Shown here piece after piece: positions 23,194 through 34,950 of a stretch of 64,000 nt of DNA (within the stretch, counting starts at the first letter, position 1; every line of letters begins with the position of its first letter). A model generated the notes under the pieces. The model was not told the origin of the DNA. It saw nothing but the letters and a program-made list of their open reading frames with translations, and made no database searches. The position numbers were made by a program, and so were the translations under genes. Origin of the DNA: Spisula solida (Eukaryota > Mollusca > Bivalvia > Venerida > Mactridae); assembly GCA_947247005.1 (NCBI GenBank), contig OX365944.1, positions 2,864,501 to 2,928,500 on the forward strand. The letters run 5' to 3'.

Positions 23194-23461
23194 TATGAGG
23201 GCGTGGATCATAGTCTGGGTCACTTAAAACATTACCTTCTGAACTAGAGGCACATTTCTCTTCACAATACGATTATGTCTGCATTTACTATAAACGACTT
23301 GGAATGCTGACATTTTCTATTTTAAGCATATTTAGTCAATATTTCAGCAGCATTTTCACGTCTAAATTGATTTGCCCTTAAAGTCGTTTGCACTACAACG
23401 TGCTAAATTGTTTTATCCTATAAAATTATGTCAACACTGTAGTTTGTTTCTGTGTGATAAT
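23194..23461 (+). repeat. Copy B, terminal part, and linker
   Basis: The first ~30 bp (TATGAGGGCGTGGATCATAGTCTG) matches copy A at 11.55 kb. After that the two diverge beyond recognition. The segment ends at the TA of the next large element. I see nothing else in it. Confidence 0.55.
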
Positions 23462-24299
23462 TAGTGGGGTGACAATTGGTGATTTTTTGGGGTGAGGTGA
23501 CAACTAAAGTAGAACAAGCAATGTTATATACCAAAATGTTCGGCTATGTCTGTACTATATGGAACTGCCGGCATAAATTGTCAACGCGTGGTGCGGACAC
23601 AGAAATCCAAGATGGCGTCCAAGATGGCCGCTATAATTTACACATACACTTAAAATTCTATGTTCTCATGCAATATTTTTATTTATGTATGTAGTCACAA
23701 ATATTTGCTTGAATATTATTCATTTGATAATGTACATCAAATGGACATACAAGACTGACCACTTTGAGGTCAAGGTCATGGTCATTTCAAGGTCAAATTA
23801 CGAAAAAAGCTGAAAAAATGATGTTTCCTCACTTGTTTTCTTGTTTTAGCATATGTTTTATATTCAAGTTGATATTAAAAGTGATAAAAGTGTTGGTAAG
23901 CACATATATTCTTATCATTTGTTGAATTTTCAGTTCAAAATATTGAAACTTTGTCAAAACTGACATTATTAAGCATGTACATGTTGAACGAGATGGCATT
24001 CTTAGATTGCTGCTTCCCTATTTAAAATTTTAGTATTCAACTATTGACACTATTATTTCTAATGGTATGATTAAATGTTTGTCTAAACAAAAAAACTTTG
24101 TATTGTACTCCAAATGGACTTGAAAAATGACCAATCAAGGTCAAGGTCAATGTCATTTCAAGGGCAAACTACCTAAAATACCCTAAAATTTGATCTTTCA
24201 TTGCGTTTTTTTTTATTATGAAATTTGGTGAACATTATATTTTGTTGTAGATCATTGATGTGATCAGAGTTCTTTCATTAAACATAATAATTTATACTG

Positions 24300-27200
24300 A
24301 ACTCCTATATGTGGCATCCCAGACCATATGGGGTACATAACACTGTCAAGTACAACCATCCCGTGCCATAATGTGTACTCACTACTACGTGTTAACGTCA
24401 TACTAAGTCCTAAGGGTACTATATACAAAGTACAGTCAAACTAAATCATCACCATCACATACCAGGCCGGAATGGGTTCTAACCACCAACAAGTACATTC
24501 TGAAACCATTGGAGTACATGTCATGTTCTTACAACTGCCCATAACAACCATTCCTATCGAGTTCTCAATGCCACTAGCTATACCTGAGGCCCAATGGGGT
24601 ACTAACAACCACAGAGTAGAGCCAACCAAGGCCATATTGGTTAATCACCACCATATCAGTCTCGATATGGTACTCACAATCACTGAGCACATCTGTAAAG
24701 GCTCTATGGGTTACTCATTAGTACAAATCACAGTCGTATAAGGCCCAAAGGGGTAGTCATCCAAAATAATTACAACTTTCCATGCCCAATAGGGGTGCTC
24801 TTAACCAACGAATTACAGCCATACCAGGTCCTATGGGCTACACCCAAGTCACAACAAAAGGGTACAGACATCCAAGGCCCAATCAACACCACCAATAAGC
24901 ATTGAGTACAGTCACACCTGACCCTATGTGGTACTTACCACCGACGATTACAGCCATACTATATTCTAAGGGGTACTTAGACTAACTGAGTACAGCCATA
25001 CCAGGTGCAATACAGCCATCCTAGGCCCTACTGGGTATTTCACCACCACTAATTATGGCCATACTAATCCCTATGGGTTAGTTGCAACCACTAAATACAG
25101 CCATAATTAGATCCCATGTGGTAATTACCACCACCAATTACAGCCACCAGAGGCCTATGCCCTACTCACAACCACTGTGTATAGCCATACTATGCCTGAG
25201 GATAATTGCGTCTACTGAGAACAACCATTCAATGCTCTATTTGGTATTTAACACTGCCTATAGAACAGCCATCCCAGGCCAATTTATGTTCTCACCTCCA
25301 AAAGTTCAACCATCCCAGGCTCATTTGGGAACCCATCACCACCAATTACAGTCACACCAGGTCTTATGGAGTACTCGCCACCACTCAATACAGCCGTCCT
25401 ATGCCCTATTGGAAACCCACAACCACAGACAACAGCCATCACAGGTTCCATTTGGTACCCACCACCTTGATTACAGCCACCACAGGCCCTATGAATACCC
25501 TATACCACAGAAAACAGCCAACCCATGCCTCATTTGGTACCCACAACCTCTGAGCACAGCCATCCCAGGCCCTATTGGATACCCATCACAACAGAGAAGA
25601 GCCGATTCCAGGCCCCATTTGGTACCCACTACCTCTGAGTACAGTCATCCCATGCCTATTGGGTATCCACCACCTCTGAGTAGTCATCCAAGGCCCTATT
25701 GAGTACCCACCCTCATGAATTCCAGCTGTCACAGGCCCTATTGAGTATGCACCATTACAGATTTCAGCCATCCCAGTCCCTATTGAGTACCCACCACCTC
25801 TGAGCAGTCATCCAAGGCCCTATTGAGTACTCTCCCTCACAGATTTCAGCCATCCCAGGCCCTATTGTGTACCCAGCTCCTCTGAATACAGTCATCCAAG
25901 GCCCTATTGAGTACTCTCCCTCACAGATTTCAGCCATCCAATGCCCTATTGAGTACCCATCATCACATATTTCAGCCATTTCAAGCCCTATTGAGTACCC
26001 ACCACCTCTGAGTACAGTCATGCAAGCCCTATTGAGTACCTGCCATCACATATTTCAGCCATCCCCAGCCCATTGAGTACCCATCCTCACATAATTCAGC
26101 CATCTCATGCCCTATAGTGTACCCACCATCACAGATCTCAGCCATCCCAAGCCCAATTGAAAACCCATCCTCACAGGTCTCACCCATCCCATGCCCTATT
26201 GGGTACCCACCATCATATATTAAGCCATCTCAGACCCTATTGAGTACCCACCCTTACAGATTTCAGCCATCCAAGCTCTAATGGGTACCCACCATCACAT
26301 ATCTCAGCTATCCCAAGCCCAATTGAGTACCCATCATCACATATTTAAGCCATCCCAAGCCCATTGAAAACCCATCCTCACAGGTCTCACCCATCCCATG
26401 CCCTATTGGGTACCCACCATCATATATTAAGCCATCTCAGACCCTATTGAGTACCCATCATCACATATTTCAGCCATCAAAGGCCCTATTGAGTACCCAC
26501 CCTCACAGATTTCAGCCATTCCAAGCTCTATTGGGTACCCACCAAAACAGATTTCAGCCATCCCAAGCCCTATTATGTACCCACATCACAGATTCCAGTC
26601 ATCCCAAGCCAAGCCCTATTGGGTACCCACCATCACAGATTTCAGCCATCCCAAGCCAAGCCCTATTGGGTACCCACCATCACAGATTCCAGTCATCCCA
26701 AGCCAAGCCCTATTGGGTACCCACCATCACAGATTCCAGTCATCCCAAGCCCTATTATGTACCCACATCACAGATTCCAGTCATCCCAAGCCAAGCCCTA
26801 TTGGGTACCCACCATCACAGATTCCAGTCATCCCAAGCCAAGCCCTATTGGGTACCCACCATCACAGATTCCAGTCATCCCAAGCCAAGCCCTATTGGGT
26901 ACCCACCATCACAGATTCCAGTCATCCCCAGCCAATCCCTATTGGGTACCCACCATCACAGATTCCAGTCATCCCAAGCCCTATTATGTACCCACATCAC
27001 AGATTCCAGTCATCCCAAGCCAAGCCCTATTGGGTACCCACCATCACAGATTTCAGCCATCCCAAGCCCTATTGTGTGCCCACCATCACAGATTGAGCCA
27101 TCCCAAGCTCTATTGGGTACCCACCAAAACAGATTTCAGCCATCCCAAGCCCTATTATGTACCCACATCACAGATTCCAGTCATCCCAAGCCAAGCCCTA

Positions 27201-27600
27201 TTGGGTACCCACCATCACAGATTTCAGCCATCCCAAGCCCTATTATGTGCCAACAATCACAGATTGAGCCATCCCAGGCCCTATTGAGTTCCCACCCTCA
27301 CAGATTTCAGCCATCCCAAGCCCTATTGTGTACCCACCTAACTTATTAAAGCAATACCATACCATACGGAGTACTCCCCCCACACCGAGTGCAGCAATCC
27401 TTGGCCCTATTCGAGTAATGACCAACACCAATTATGACCATTTAAAAGTTTAAGGGGTACAAAGGCAACCACTGAATTCAGCCATACCAGACCCTATGTA
27501 GTAAACATACTTACCAATACAAATTCAGCCTTATCTGGTCATAAGGGATACCTAACCATCACATAGTTCAGCCATCTTAGGCCCAAGAGGTGACTCACCA
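24300..27600. repeat. Minisatellite of ~41-47-bp units
   Basis: The youngest part (26.4-27.3 kb) repeats CCTATTGGGTACCCACCATC and CAGATTCCAGTCATCCCAAG, with an extra CCAAG doubling (CCAAGCCAAGCC) making 47-bp units. Older, more diverged units of ~42 bp with GCCATACCAGGCCCTATG-like sequence extend to 24.3 kb. Higher-order duplication is seen: a block containing AAAACCCATCCTCACAGGTC occurs at ~26160 and again 207 bp later, and the AGATTGAGCCATCCCA variant recurs ~171 bp apart at 27.09 and 27.26 kb. The plus strand is strongly C-rich over G. Long ORFs (300, 222 and 173 codons in three frames) are by-products of the stop-poor unit, whose length is not a multiple of three. Confidence 0.95.
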
Positions 27601-27894
27601 TGTCCAAACGTTTTGTTGAAATTCCCACAGTAGGAAATGCTTGGTATATTAAATGGCCTGCCATCTTTAAATGGTTGCAGCAAGTCTGCTTTTTGCTTTG
27701 TCTAAATTCCCCAATCCCATAATCTAAAATCGAGCCAAAGTCTATTTCCCGGGATCGGGAATCAAAGGGCCTGTCAAAATTCCGTCCGTTGGGAATTGTT
27801 TTCTGTCTAAAGTCCACTGTATGCCCGCCACTCACCCACCCTGGGGCAAAATATTGATAGGTGCATTATTATATATAATAACTGTTTAATATGT
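27601..27894. other. Unique block after the minisatellite
   Basis: About 290 bp with higher GC than its surroundings (CCCGGGATCGGGAATC, GCCCGCCACTCACCCACC). The minus strand stays open for 98 codons across it (27539-27835), but the frame starts at no convincing signal and I recognise no domain. It may be a remnant of the element's former internal region. Confidence 0.4.
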
Positions 27895-27895
27895 A

Positions 27896-28062
27896 CAGTG
27901 AAGTTCCGCTAATAAGACCGGTCAAAAAGGTGGTCTTAATAGCGAATCGGTCTTATTAGCGGACCTTTTTTGTTCTAAATTTAATACTTTGGGACCTTAA
28001 ACTGGCAAAAATCTGCATGATTTCAAAATATTCAAAGTGTTCTTTTTAGCGGAACTTTACTG
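27896..28062. mobile_element. Pogo-like MITE (167 bp)
   Basis: CAGTGAAGTTCCGCTAATAAG and the complement of CTTTTTAGCGGAACTTTACTG form ~21-bp inverted ends flanked by TA (27894-27895, 28063-28064). CAGT(A/G)AA(G/C)...CGCTAATAAGAC is the end type of pogo/Tigger elements. The interior has a second inverted pair (CGGTC...AATAGCGAATCGGTCTTATTAGCGGAC). Confidence 0.85.
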
Positions 28063-29038
28063 TAATAATGTTGTCAAACCATTAACAATAATACTGTCAA
28101 ATATAGAGATTCAACGATCAAGGAAAAACCATTCACGGCTGCAATATTGTACATTACGTAGTTCTCGCTTATGTTCCGTCACAAAATTTTAATAGATTTT
28201 CTATTTGCAGTAAAATATATCACTTCTAATGAAATAATTTACACTTAGAATACCTGTGATCACATCTAAAACAAAAAAAATACAATGTTCAGCATTTGTT
28301 TATAATAACAATTTGCGACGAAATATCAAATTTTCAGGTATTTTTGGTAGTTTGACCTTGAAATGACATTGACCTTGACCTTGAGTGGTCATTTTTCAAG
28401 TCCATTTGGAGTACAATACAAAGTTAATAATGTTTAGACAAACATTTAATCATACCATTAGAAATAATACTGTCAATAGTTGAATACTAAAATTTTAAAT
28501 AGGGAATCAGCAATCTAAGAATGCCATCTCGGCCAACATGTACATGCATAATAATGTCAGTTTTGACAAAATTGCAATATTTTGAACTGAAAATTCAACT
28601 AATAATAAGAGCACATGTACTTACCAACACTTTTATCACGTTTAATACCAACTGGAATATATAACATATGCTAAAACAAGAAAACAAGTGAGGAAACATA
28701 ATTTTTTCAGCTATTTTTCGTAATTTGACCTTGACATGACCGTGACCTTGACCTTGACATTATCAAATGAATAATATCCAAGCAAATATTTGTGACTACA
28801 TACATAAATAAAAAAATTGCATGAGAACATAGAATTTTAAGTGTATGTGTAAATTATGGCGGCCATCTTGGACGCCATCTTTGATTTTCGTGTCCGCACC
28901 ACGCGTTGACAATTTATGCCGACAGTTCCATATAGTACAGACATAGGCGAACATTTTGGTATATAACATTGCTTGTTCTACTTGAGTTGTCACCTACTCC
29001 TTAAATAAGCCACTTTTGAGCTGATTGTCACCCCACTA

Positions 29039-30091
29039 AATGTCTTCTATTCGTTGATTAATTGTCTGTGGCTCCAATTACGTTATACGCATACATGTAA
29101 TACTATTGTCGAAGTTAAATCATATTTCGAAATCTTACTTATGTTCATAAAAAACAGCCCTCGACATGTATTTGTATATTTATCTTTATTGTGTTCGTTT
29201 TGTTTGTGTCCTGCTTTTCTGTTGAGTGCTGCCGTCTCTTGTTCGATGTCATATTTTTTTCAAACTTCACGTAACACCCAACCAGGTGTAAGAAGTTGAC
29301 AATCACAAGTCCTGTATTAAACAATTATTATTATTATATCCAAATGTACAAGTTCTATTATAATAGTACTGTCGTATTCAGCAGGAACCTACTATAAGCA
29401 GGGCTCACAGTTGATTCGTATATTGACTGTGTGATTACGAAATAATGCACTTATTCTTGAACTATTCTGCTTAAAAAGCGAAATGACATTTATTGTTGAC
29501 GGGTTGTGCAGACGTGCCGAATAAGATGTATTCGTGGTGTATATAATGGTGTGTGTTTGTGTGTTTGTCATAACACATGATAGGGAACTAGGATATAATT
29601 AAATATAACACACAAGAAGGTAGAATATTGAACCCACCAGTCTCATGCATACATTAGAAGGTGATTTAGGCTGTTTGTCACATGTGGTTTACATACATTG
29701 CAACGTCCCTATTGAGGCAGACATAATTTATATAGTCTACAACTGCGTAAATAGTTCGTCCCGTGAACGTTTCAACTGTAGTTTCCAAATACGTAATTTC
29801 TTTCCAATGCCCTATTAATGTTAATTGACTTCGTTTGCCTATAATTTAGTGTATTAGCGTGTCCCTTTTACTCCCAAACCTACAGATATGTTTAAAAATA
29901 GGTTCAATGGTCACGTTATTTCAGAATGTTACTATGAATCTACCTTCATTAATTTGATTATATGTTGCCAAAGTTCATATGAAACATCTTCACCATAGAA
30001 GAACACATTCGTAATAGGCAACAACAATTGCTTCATTTGATGTAAAATTATTATTCTTAATCACCAAGATGTTCGCACGAAAACAACGATA
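29039..30091 (+). repeat. Long duplicated unit, copy C, first part
   Basis: Aligned with copy B from ~13.16 kb (hydrophobic frame, then AAGCAGGGCTCACAGTTGAT at 29398, then TTCGTTTGCCTATA at 29832 and GGTTCAATGGTCACG at 29910). Compared with B, the ~1 kb after 14.03 kb in B is missing here. No intact gene. Confidence 0.75.
29154..29299 (+). pseudogene. Hydrophobic membrane-segment motif, copy C, plus strand
   Basis: The frame around 29160-29265 encodes HVFVYLSLLCSFCLC followed by PAFLLSAAVSCSMSYFF and then QTSRNTQPGVRS before a stop. It aligns with the exon-like ORF ending at 13256 in copy B (HVFVIFGLSLLCLF...). The agreement is in hydrophobic character and spacing more than identity. It lacks a convincing start, so an exon or relic is more likely than a complete small protein. 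Confidence 0.28.
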
Positions 30092-30093
30092 TA

Positions 30094-30849
30094 CGTGGGT
30101 TGATCAAAAAGGAAATGAAACACAGCTATAAAGTGACAATGATATAAATATGAAACGTTATATGCCTATTACAAAATATATCCTCTCTCCGACTGCTGAG
30201 TGTTATAAATACGGCGTCCGTGAATGACGTTCGTCTTTGCGAGTGACGTTCAAATTGGACGCTCATTTTATGCATTCGGGCAACTGCTTGATATACTTTA
30301 TAAGATATAAGTTTATTTTCTGTTACAAATCATTCTGTACTAACGATATATAAGACTGTATACTTTTGGCAGACTTCTGTCCCGATGTCCTTTCATTATT
30401 TTAAATGTATGTTTAGACTTTTCTAATAGTCTCCTTGTGATGAAACTGTTTATTTTCAAGCTATGATTTTAAGCCGGTACTGTTAGTTTTCACGTCACAT
30501 GTTTAAAACGAACACACTTGCATCAAAACCGTTTAGATCCACGCTTATTTAATGTTTTGACATCATTTCCAGTTAATTTGACAAATGTTCGAGGATTTTT
30601 TGATAAAATATTACTCATATGCGTTTCCATATCATACGGTGAAAACGGACGACGTTTTGATGTGCGGCGACATAGCGCGACACCTTATATTTCACGCTCT
30701 ATTTATAAATCGTTATGTATAGTAGAAAATTATATTTTGCATGTACAAATTGGCATTAAAAGCACCCAAACGAATATGATAGTTTATGATTAAAACACGT
30801 AAACTTACAAAACATAGCATTTGTCTCATTTCTTCTTGATCACCCCACG
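30094..30849. mobile_element. Mariner-type MITE (756 bp) in copy C
   Basis: Ends CGTGGGTTGATCAAAAAGGA and the complement of TTCTTCTTGATCACCCCACG are flanked by TA (30092-30093, 30850-30851). Copy B has the uninterrupted target (CGCACGAAAACAACACACTACTC, ~15.09 kb). CGTGGGTTGATCAAxAAGxAAATGA ends resemble mariner-like elements. A 91-codon frame starting at a TTG (30518-30793) lies within it, but I recognise no transposase motif in either strand. Confidence 0.82.
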
Positions 30850-30918
30850 TACTATACACACACTGTCCGGTCATTTGTCTGTCTTGTAATTATATACTAT
30901 TATATGTTGATCTTGTTC

Positions 30919-31905
30919 CGAAGTGGCACTATCAAGACCACGTTAATGTGGAGGCAATGTTGAATGTAATCGATATATATAATTGAAGGTTAACACCTTC
31001 TACATTGACCTGACCACTATCCCTTGTCTCTTATTACGTCCACACACAAATTATAAAATAACACTAACTCTACATGAACATAAACACTGATTGGAATGCA
31101 CGACAAGTATGAAGAACAGGGGGTGGTATCGAAAGTACCGACAAATGTTGGCAGCGCGTGGTGACAATTTCATCGAGACAGTTAGCTGCACTCTTCAACT
31201 GGGTACTATTGCATTTACACAAGTGAAACCATAAGGTTTTACGTAATATTGCGTACGATGGTAATATTTGCGCAAATGCATTTTACTAAGACATCTTTTC
31301 TAATTTTGTGTCGTAAGTTCTGGCGTAATTCTTGTTTTCTTAAAATATCGACTTTGTACTTACGACCTTCTCATTCTAAGTAAGCGATATACCTGTATAT
31401 GTTAGATCGTTCAGAAGTGCACTATCAAGGCCACGTTAATGTAGAGGCAATGTTTAATGCAATCGATATAATTGAAGGGTAACACATTCTACAATGACCT
31501 GACCACCACCCCTTGTCTCTTAGTACATCAACACACTAATTATATAGACACAACACTTACTCTACATGGACATAAACACTGATTTAAATTAGTTTTGATT
31601 TAGAATGCACGACTAGTATAACGAACAGGGGATAGTATCAAATATACCAACAAATGTGTGCAGCGGGTGGTGACTATGTCATCGAGACAGTTAGCTGCAT
31701 TCTTCAGCTGAGTATTGTTTTATCAAAGCATTTACGCAAGTGTAACTCTTAGCGTTTTCGTATATACTGCGTACAAAGACAATATTTGCCAAATGCATTG
31801 TACTAAGACATTTTTTCTAATTTTCGCTCATAAGTTCTGGCGTAATTCTACGCAAAGAGAGAGCGACCCTAAGATGACAAACTTGAACGTAGTGAGCAAA
31901 AATTG
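30919..31905. repeat. Tandem duplication of ~494 bp within copy C
   Basis: GAAGTG(G)CACTATCAAG at 30919 and again at ~31414. The two halves stay aligned through ACCTGACCACxACCCCTTGTCT, CATCGAGACAGTTAGCTGCA and TAAGTTCTGGCGTAATTCT (31316 and 31831). Both contain a TTCT(A)AAATGCATTxTACTAAGACAT segment. Divergence between halves is visible, so the duplication is not very recent. Confidence 0.88.
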
Positions 31906-32819
31906 AAACGCTCTGTTGATGATATTGTGGCCTGTCCTACGTTCAATATTTAATACGTAAATGTATGCAACAACTTGCGATCGAAACGCACATTGCGTAA
32001 CAAAAATATGTTTGCGTAGATTCACGTGATTTTTACGCAATGTTAGTAAAACAGTACTCTGAACCTGAAATTGACGTCGGCGTGCTTCCAGTAAATACAG
32101 AACAAATTATTTAATATTTATTGTAACAGTTTACTGTTCCTTGTATTACTATAATTGACTATGTGCGTATATCGATCAGTAAACATATATCAATATATGG
32201 TGTGTAGATGTTTTTATACGTTGAAACTCCGAGAATGTATTGATCAAACCCGCATTCATGCATAAACACAAAACACTGTTCATAAAATTCTCCTAGTAAG
32301 ATCTTATTATATATTACATTAAATGACGATTCAACGCGTGCAGGAATATTTATAAATGATTATGCTGTTATTGATGATGTACTAGAACTTGAGACAGCAC
32401 ATCAGTGGTTATCTCTGAGATGTGCAGGCATTATGTAATTCAAATATTTACAGCACGCTAGTGGTTTCCCTGATTACCAGTCATGTTTGTCTGGGGATTT
32501 AAGCAAATGTCTCGATGCTTATACAACGGCAATATTATTGTTATTTTCCCAGAAACTACAAATTTGTGATCGGAATATGAAGTTTGCATATAGGGAAACA
32601 TATCAGTGTTCATAAGATAATGTGTTATTATTTCGTATGTTTTATAAAAAAATACGATTAAAATAGTGCAACATGACCCATTGGTAATATTATGTATGTT
32701 TCCCAGATCAATTGCCCGAGTAACGCACGGGAAGTGTGAATGCAGCAAGGTTAACTGGACCTGGCGGGAAATCAGAGGGAACAAACGGACCTGGACAAAG
32801 ACATGACAGAATAAACGCA

Positions 32820-32900
32820 ATAACACTAAATGGGAAGGCAGCACCCAACAGAAACAACAAAACACGAAAGGACGACTAAACATCATAATGAAGTATTGGT
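32820..32900 (-). pseudogene. Hydrophobic membrane-segment motif, copy C, minus strand
   Basis: The minus frame gives SSFRVLLFLLGAAFPFSVI then AFIL, the counterpart of the copy A and B motifs at 3.6 and 18.35 kb. The neighbouring minus frames form a 164-codon ORF (32458-32952) that reads through this region with no other recognisable feature. Confidence 0.3.
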
Positions 32901-34733
32901 GAGGAAACAGAAGGGTTAAGACAACAATATCAAATGCAGTTCCAATGGACATGTTGGTTCAAAGGAAGACGGTAAAGCAACAAGATGAAATTTATACATA
33001 TATGGATAAAACCAGATTCAAAATATAAACTACACAAAATCATTCTAGAAGGTAAAACACACATGTGTCCCTCTTAGTCGAGTGAGACCGTACAATGTTC
33101 CATACCATAAGACAATTTCATGGTTCATAGTCAATGTGGAAATGTCGTGCGAAGTTAATTGCTGAAACTTTCAGTTTTCTGAGGTTATTGTCTAGCAGGA
33201 CTGAGCATAATGCGGGAAACTCGCCAGTATTGCCTGATTACAAACATATCAACCAGTCGTGTATGACATATTCAGCAACGAACGTGTTTAAGATCATATT
33301 TAGTCTACACGGTGTTATGCTGACTGTTAATAAATCGGAAGAAAGTAACACCAGGTAAAACAAATACTTTCTTGTTGATACTTTGTAATATGAACCCAAA
33401 TACGCGCTAACATGTAAATTGGTATGCAGTAGTGTACTAATGACAAAGGCCGCGTGATTCCAAATGATAGACCAGTTCCAGACAATTTTATTTAATAAAG
33501 AATCATATAAATCCATAAAAAGATATCGTATTTTCTCATTACCAAAGCAAGATCAGAACGTGATATTAAGGGAATATTTACGTGGTAACTGATTACATTG
33601 TTCACATTAGTTAAATTTTGAAAGGGAATGTCTACTGTTTAAGCAGTATATCATAATACATGTAATTAAATGATTAAAATAAGACATTTTGAAAAGAATA
33701 GTTTGATTAACATCGTATAAAGATACAAATCAATAATTCAAAGTTTCCTTTTGATTCACTATAATAGTTTTCCTGGTACAAAATATCAATCAATACTAAA
33801 GTAAACGTACTCTTGTGGAAGCATCAAATGCTGACAACGTTAATGTAGCCAAGGATACGAAAAATGTGGACGGCCCAGCCCGGGAATCGAAGACAGATAT
33901 TGATCTGGTACAATCTAGGGTTCTTCCACGTGTGCAAGCTGGACAGACATTCTAAAACTGTTTGAAACGATCATTATAAGAATTCATTTGGCCTAATATA
34001 GAATCCTATAGACTCCGGAAAATTGTTCATACCATGTCAGCAAAATATTACTGATTCCCACGCGTGTAATATGGATGCCTAGAACATGTCTTAAGGCGCT
34101 TATATTGAAGACGGCAATATAATCAAATACAGCAATACTAACTGGTTTAATGCCAAGTTCGCATAACATTTTTGACAAAATCGTCCATCAAAAAACTTGA
34201 CCGTCTGTGAAATAGAGTTAACTTGAATTTACTGGGGACGAAAATTACATCAGGAGGATTTTACCTTAAAGTGCTTTACATACATGAATACTATGTTTGT
34301 GTAGTTCACTATGTTTTCCGCTCGTGTCTTGCCACATTTTGAAACTTTGAACTATGGTCATGATGTTGTAAAATAATAAATCAAACAAGTTTCTATATGA
34401 TTTTTTATGAGTAAAAATAAATTGTGCTACAGAGTAAACATATTAAGAAATACCCAATTACTTTGTGGGTCAATAAAAGAGGCCGTCAAGAGTTTGTGGA
34501 AACATAGTGGTTGTTAGTTGATTACCTTTAGCAATTTTCATGCGAACCAAATCTTTACTGGGGGTAAGGCGTTGTATCGTAGTTAATTATACTTACTGTA
34601 GAACCTATATAACTTATGATATTTTTGTATTCAGTATTTATCCGTATTAAATACCGGGTAGTTTGGATGCAAGCAAATGCGGTTGTGTTCAAATTAATTT
34701 CCTGACATTTACTGAAACAAAAATGCACCAAAA

Positions 34734-34850
34734 ATGATACTAGTATTGCTTCTTTCATTTGTGCTATGCTTAGCCTACGAATGTGCCGTGTCAGGTCTTC
34801 CTACGGCATCGTTTGGGGAATCGGCTTGTTTATGTTGCACCAGCCGTTAG
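34734..34850 (+). CDS. Possible small secreted peptide (38 codons)
   Basis: ATG at 34734 opens a 38-codon frame ending in TAG. The start, MILVLLLSFVLCLAYECAVS, has a short N-region, a hydrophobic core and small residues before a plausible cleavage site. The remainder, GLPTASFGESACLCCTSR, contains three Cys in a CLCC arrangement. The paralogous position in X2 (~42.04 kb) has lost the ATG and frame while keeping the 3' half recognisable (TGTCAGGTCTT, GGGGAATCGGCTTGTTT). It could be a complete micropeptide, the first exon of a secreted protein, or chance. No family is recognised, and I saw no convincing donor or TATA box. Confidence 0.3.
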   Translation: MILVLLLSFVLCLAYECAVSGLPTASFGESACLCCTSR

Positions 34851-34879
34851 ATAGTACATGTACTACGAAACAATATAAC

Positions 34880-34950
34880 CGGAAAAAAGATAGAGACAAA
34901 TCGGACAGGGAAAGCAATACAGAAAAGACGAAAACCATATTCTTGACACA
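34880..34950 (-). pseudogene. Hydrophobic motif relic, X1 (minus)
   Basis: The minus strand reads RLFCIAFPVRFVSIF, matching LGDAFPVRFVIII of copy A. X2 at 42.20-42.25 kb (minus) reads FRLFCNAFPVRFVTILIL. The opposite strand gives the hydrophilic frame DKSDRESNTEKTKTI. Confidence 0.28.

Larger units (their letters stand above)
23464..29036. mobile_element. Large (5.6 kb) element with ~800-bp inverted arms and a minisatellite core
   Basis: Ends GTGGGGTGACAAT and its exact complement ATTGTCACCCCAC are flanked by TA on both sides (23462-23463, 29037-29038); if the TA belongs to the element, a 3-bp AAT duplication is the alternative. Arms run about 23464-24290 and 28240-29036. They are highly similar, including CCAAGATGGCG(T/G)CC, the AGGTCAAGGTCA stretches and the ACGCGTGGTGCGGACAC block. 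The core holds a ~3.3-kb minisatellite, a ~250-bp unique piece and a pogo-like MITE. No transposase is visible, so it is probably mobilised in trans or is a composite palindrome. Confidence 0.85.
30852..33600 (+). repeat. Long duplicated unit, copy C, second part
   Basis: Starts with ACACACTGTCCGGTC (matches 15.11 kb in B). After an internal duplication it rejoins B at 32340 (TGATTATGCTGTTATTGATG) and follows B to ~33.6 kb (AACTCGCCAGTATTGCC, AGATCAGAACGTGATATTA). It then ends where unit X1 begins. No gene recognised. Confidence 0.75.

Noticed and set aside
26447..27349. 300-codon ORF (and the 222- and 173-codon frames) as a real repetitive protein gene
   Set aside because: The frames arise from a stop-poor minisatellite unit that runs through all three phases; no start context, splice site or domain supports a gene.
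24300..27600. CRISPR-like array
   Set aside because: Units are contiguous diverged tandem repeats without constant repeats and unique spacers, and the DNA is clearly metazoan.
27539..27835. 98-codon minus ORF as a host exon
   Set aside because: It runs from the unique block into minisatellite sequence and has no recognised domain.
23464..29036. Polinton/Maverick-type element (long TIRs beginning AGTG)
   Set aside because: No 6-bp duplication, far too short, and no polymerase, integrase or capsid frame is visible.
30518..30793. 91-codon ORF in the MITE at 30.1-30.8 kb as a transposase remnant
   Set aside because: No DD(D/E) spacing or helix-turn-helix motif could be seen, and the frame opens at a TTG.
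32458..32952. 164-codon minus ORF as a gene
   Set aside because: It is not open in the paralogous copies A and B beyond the short hydrophobic motif and shows no domain.
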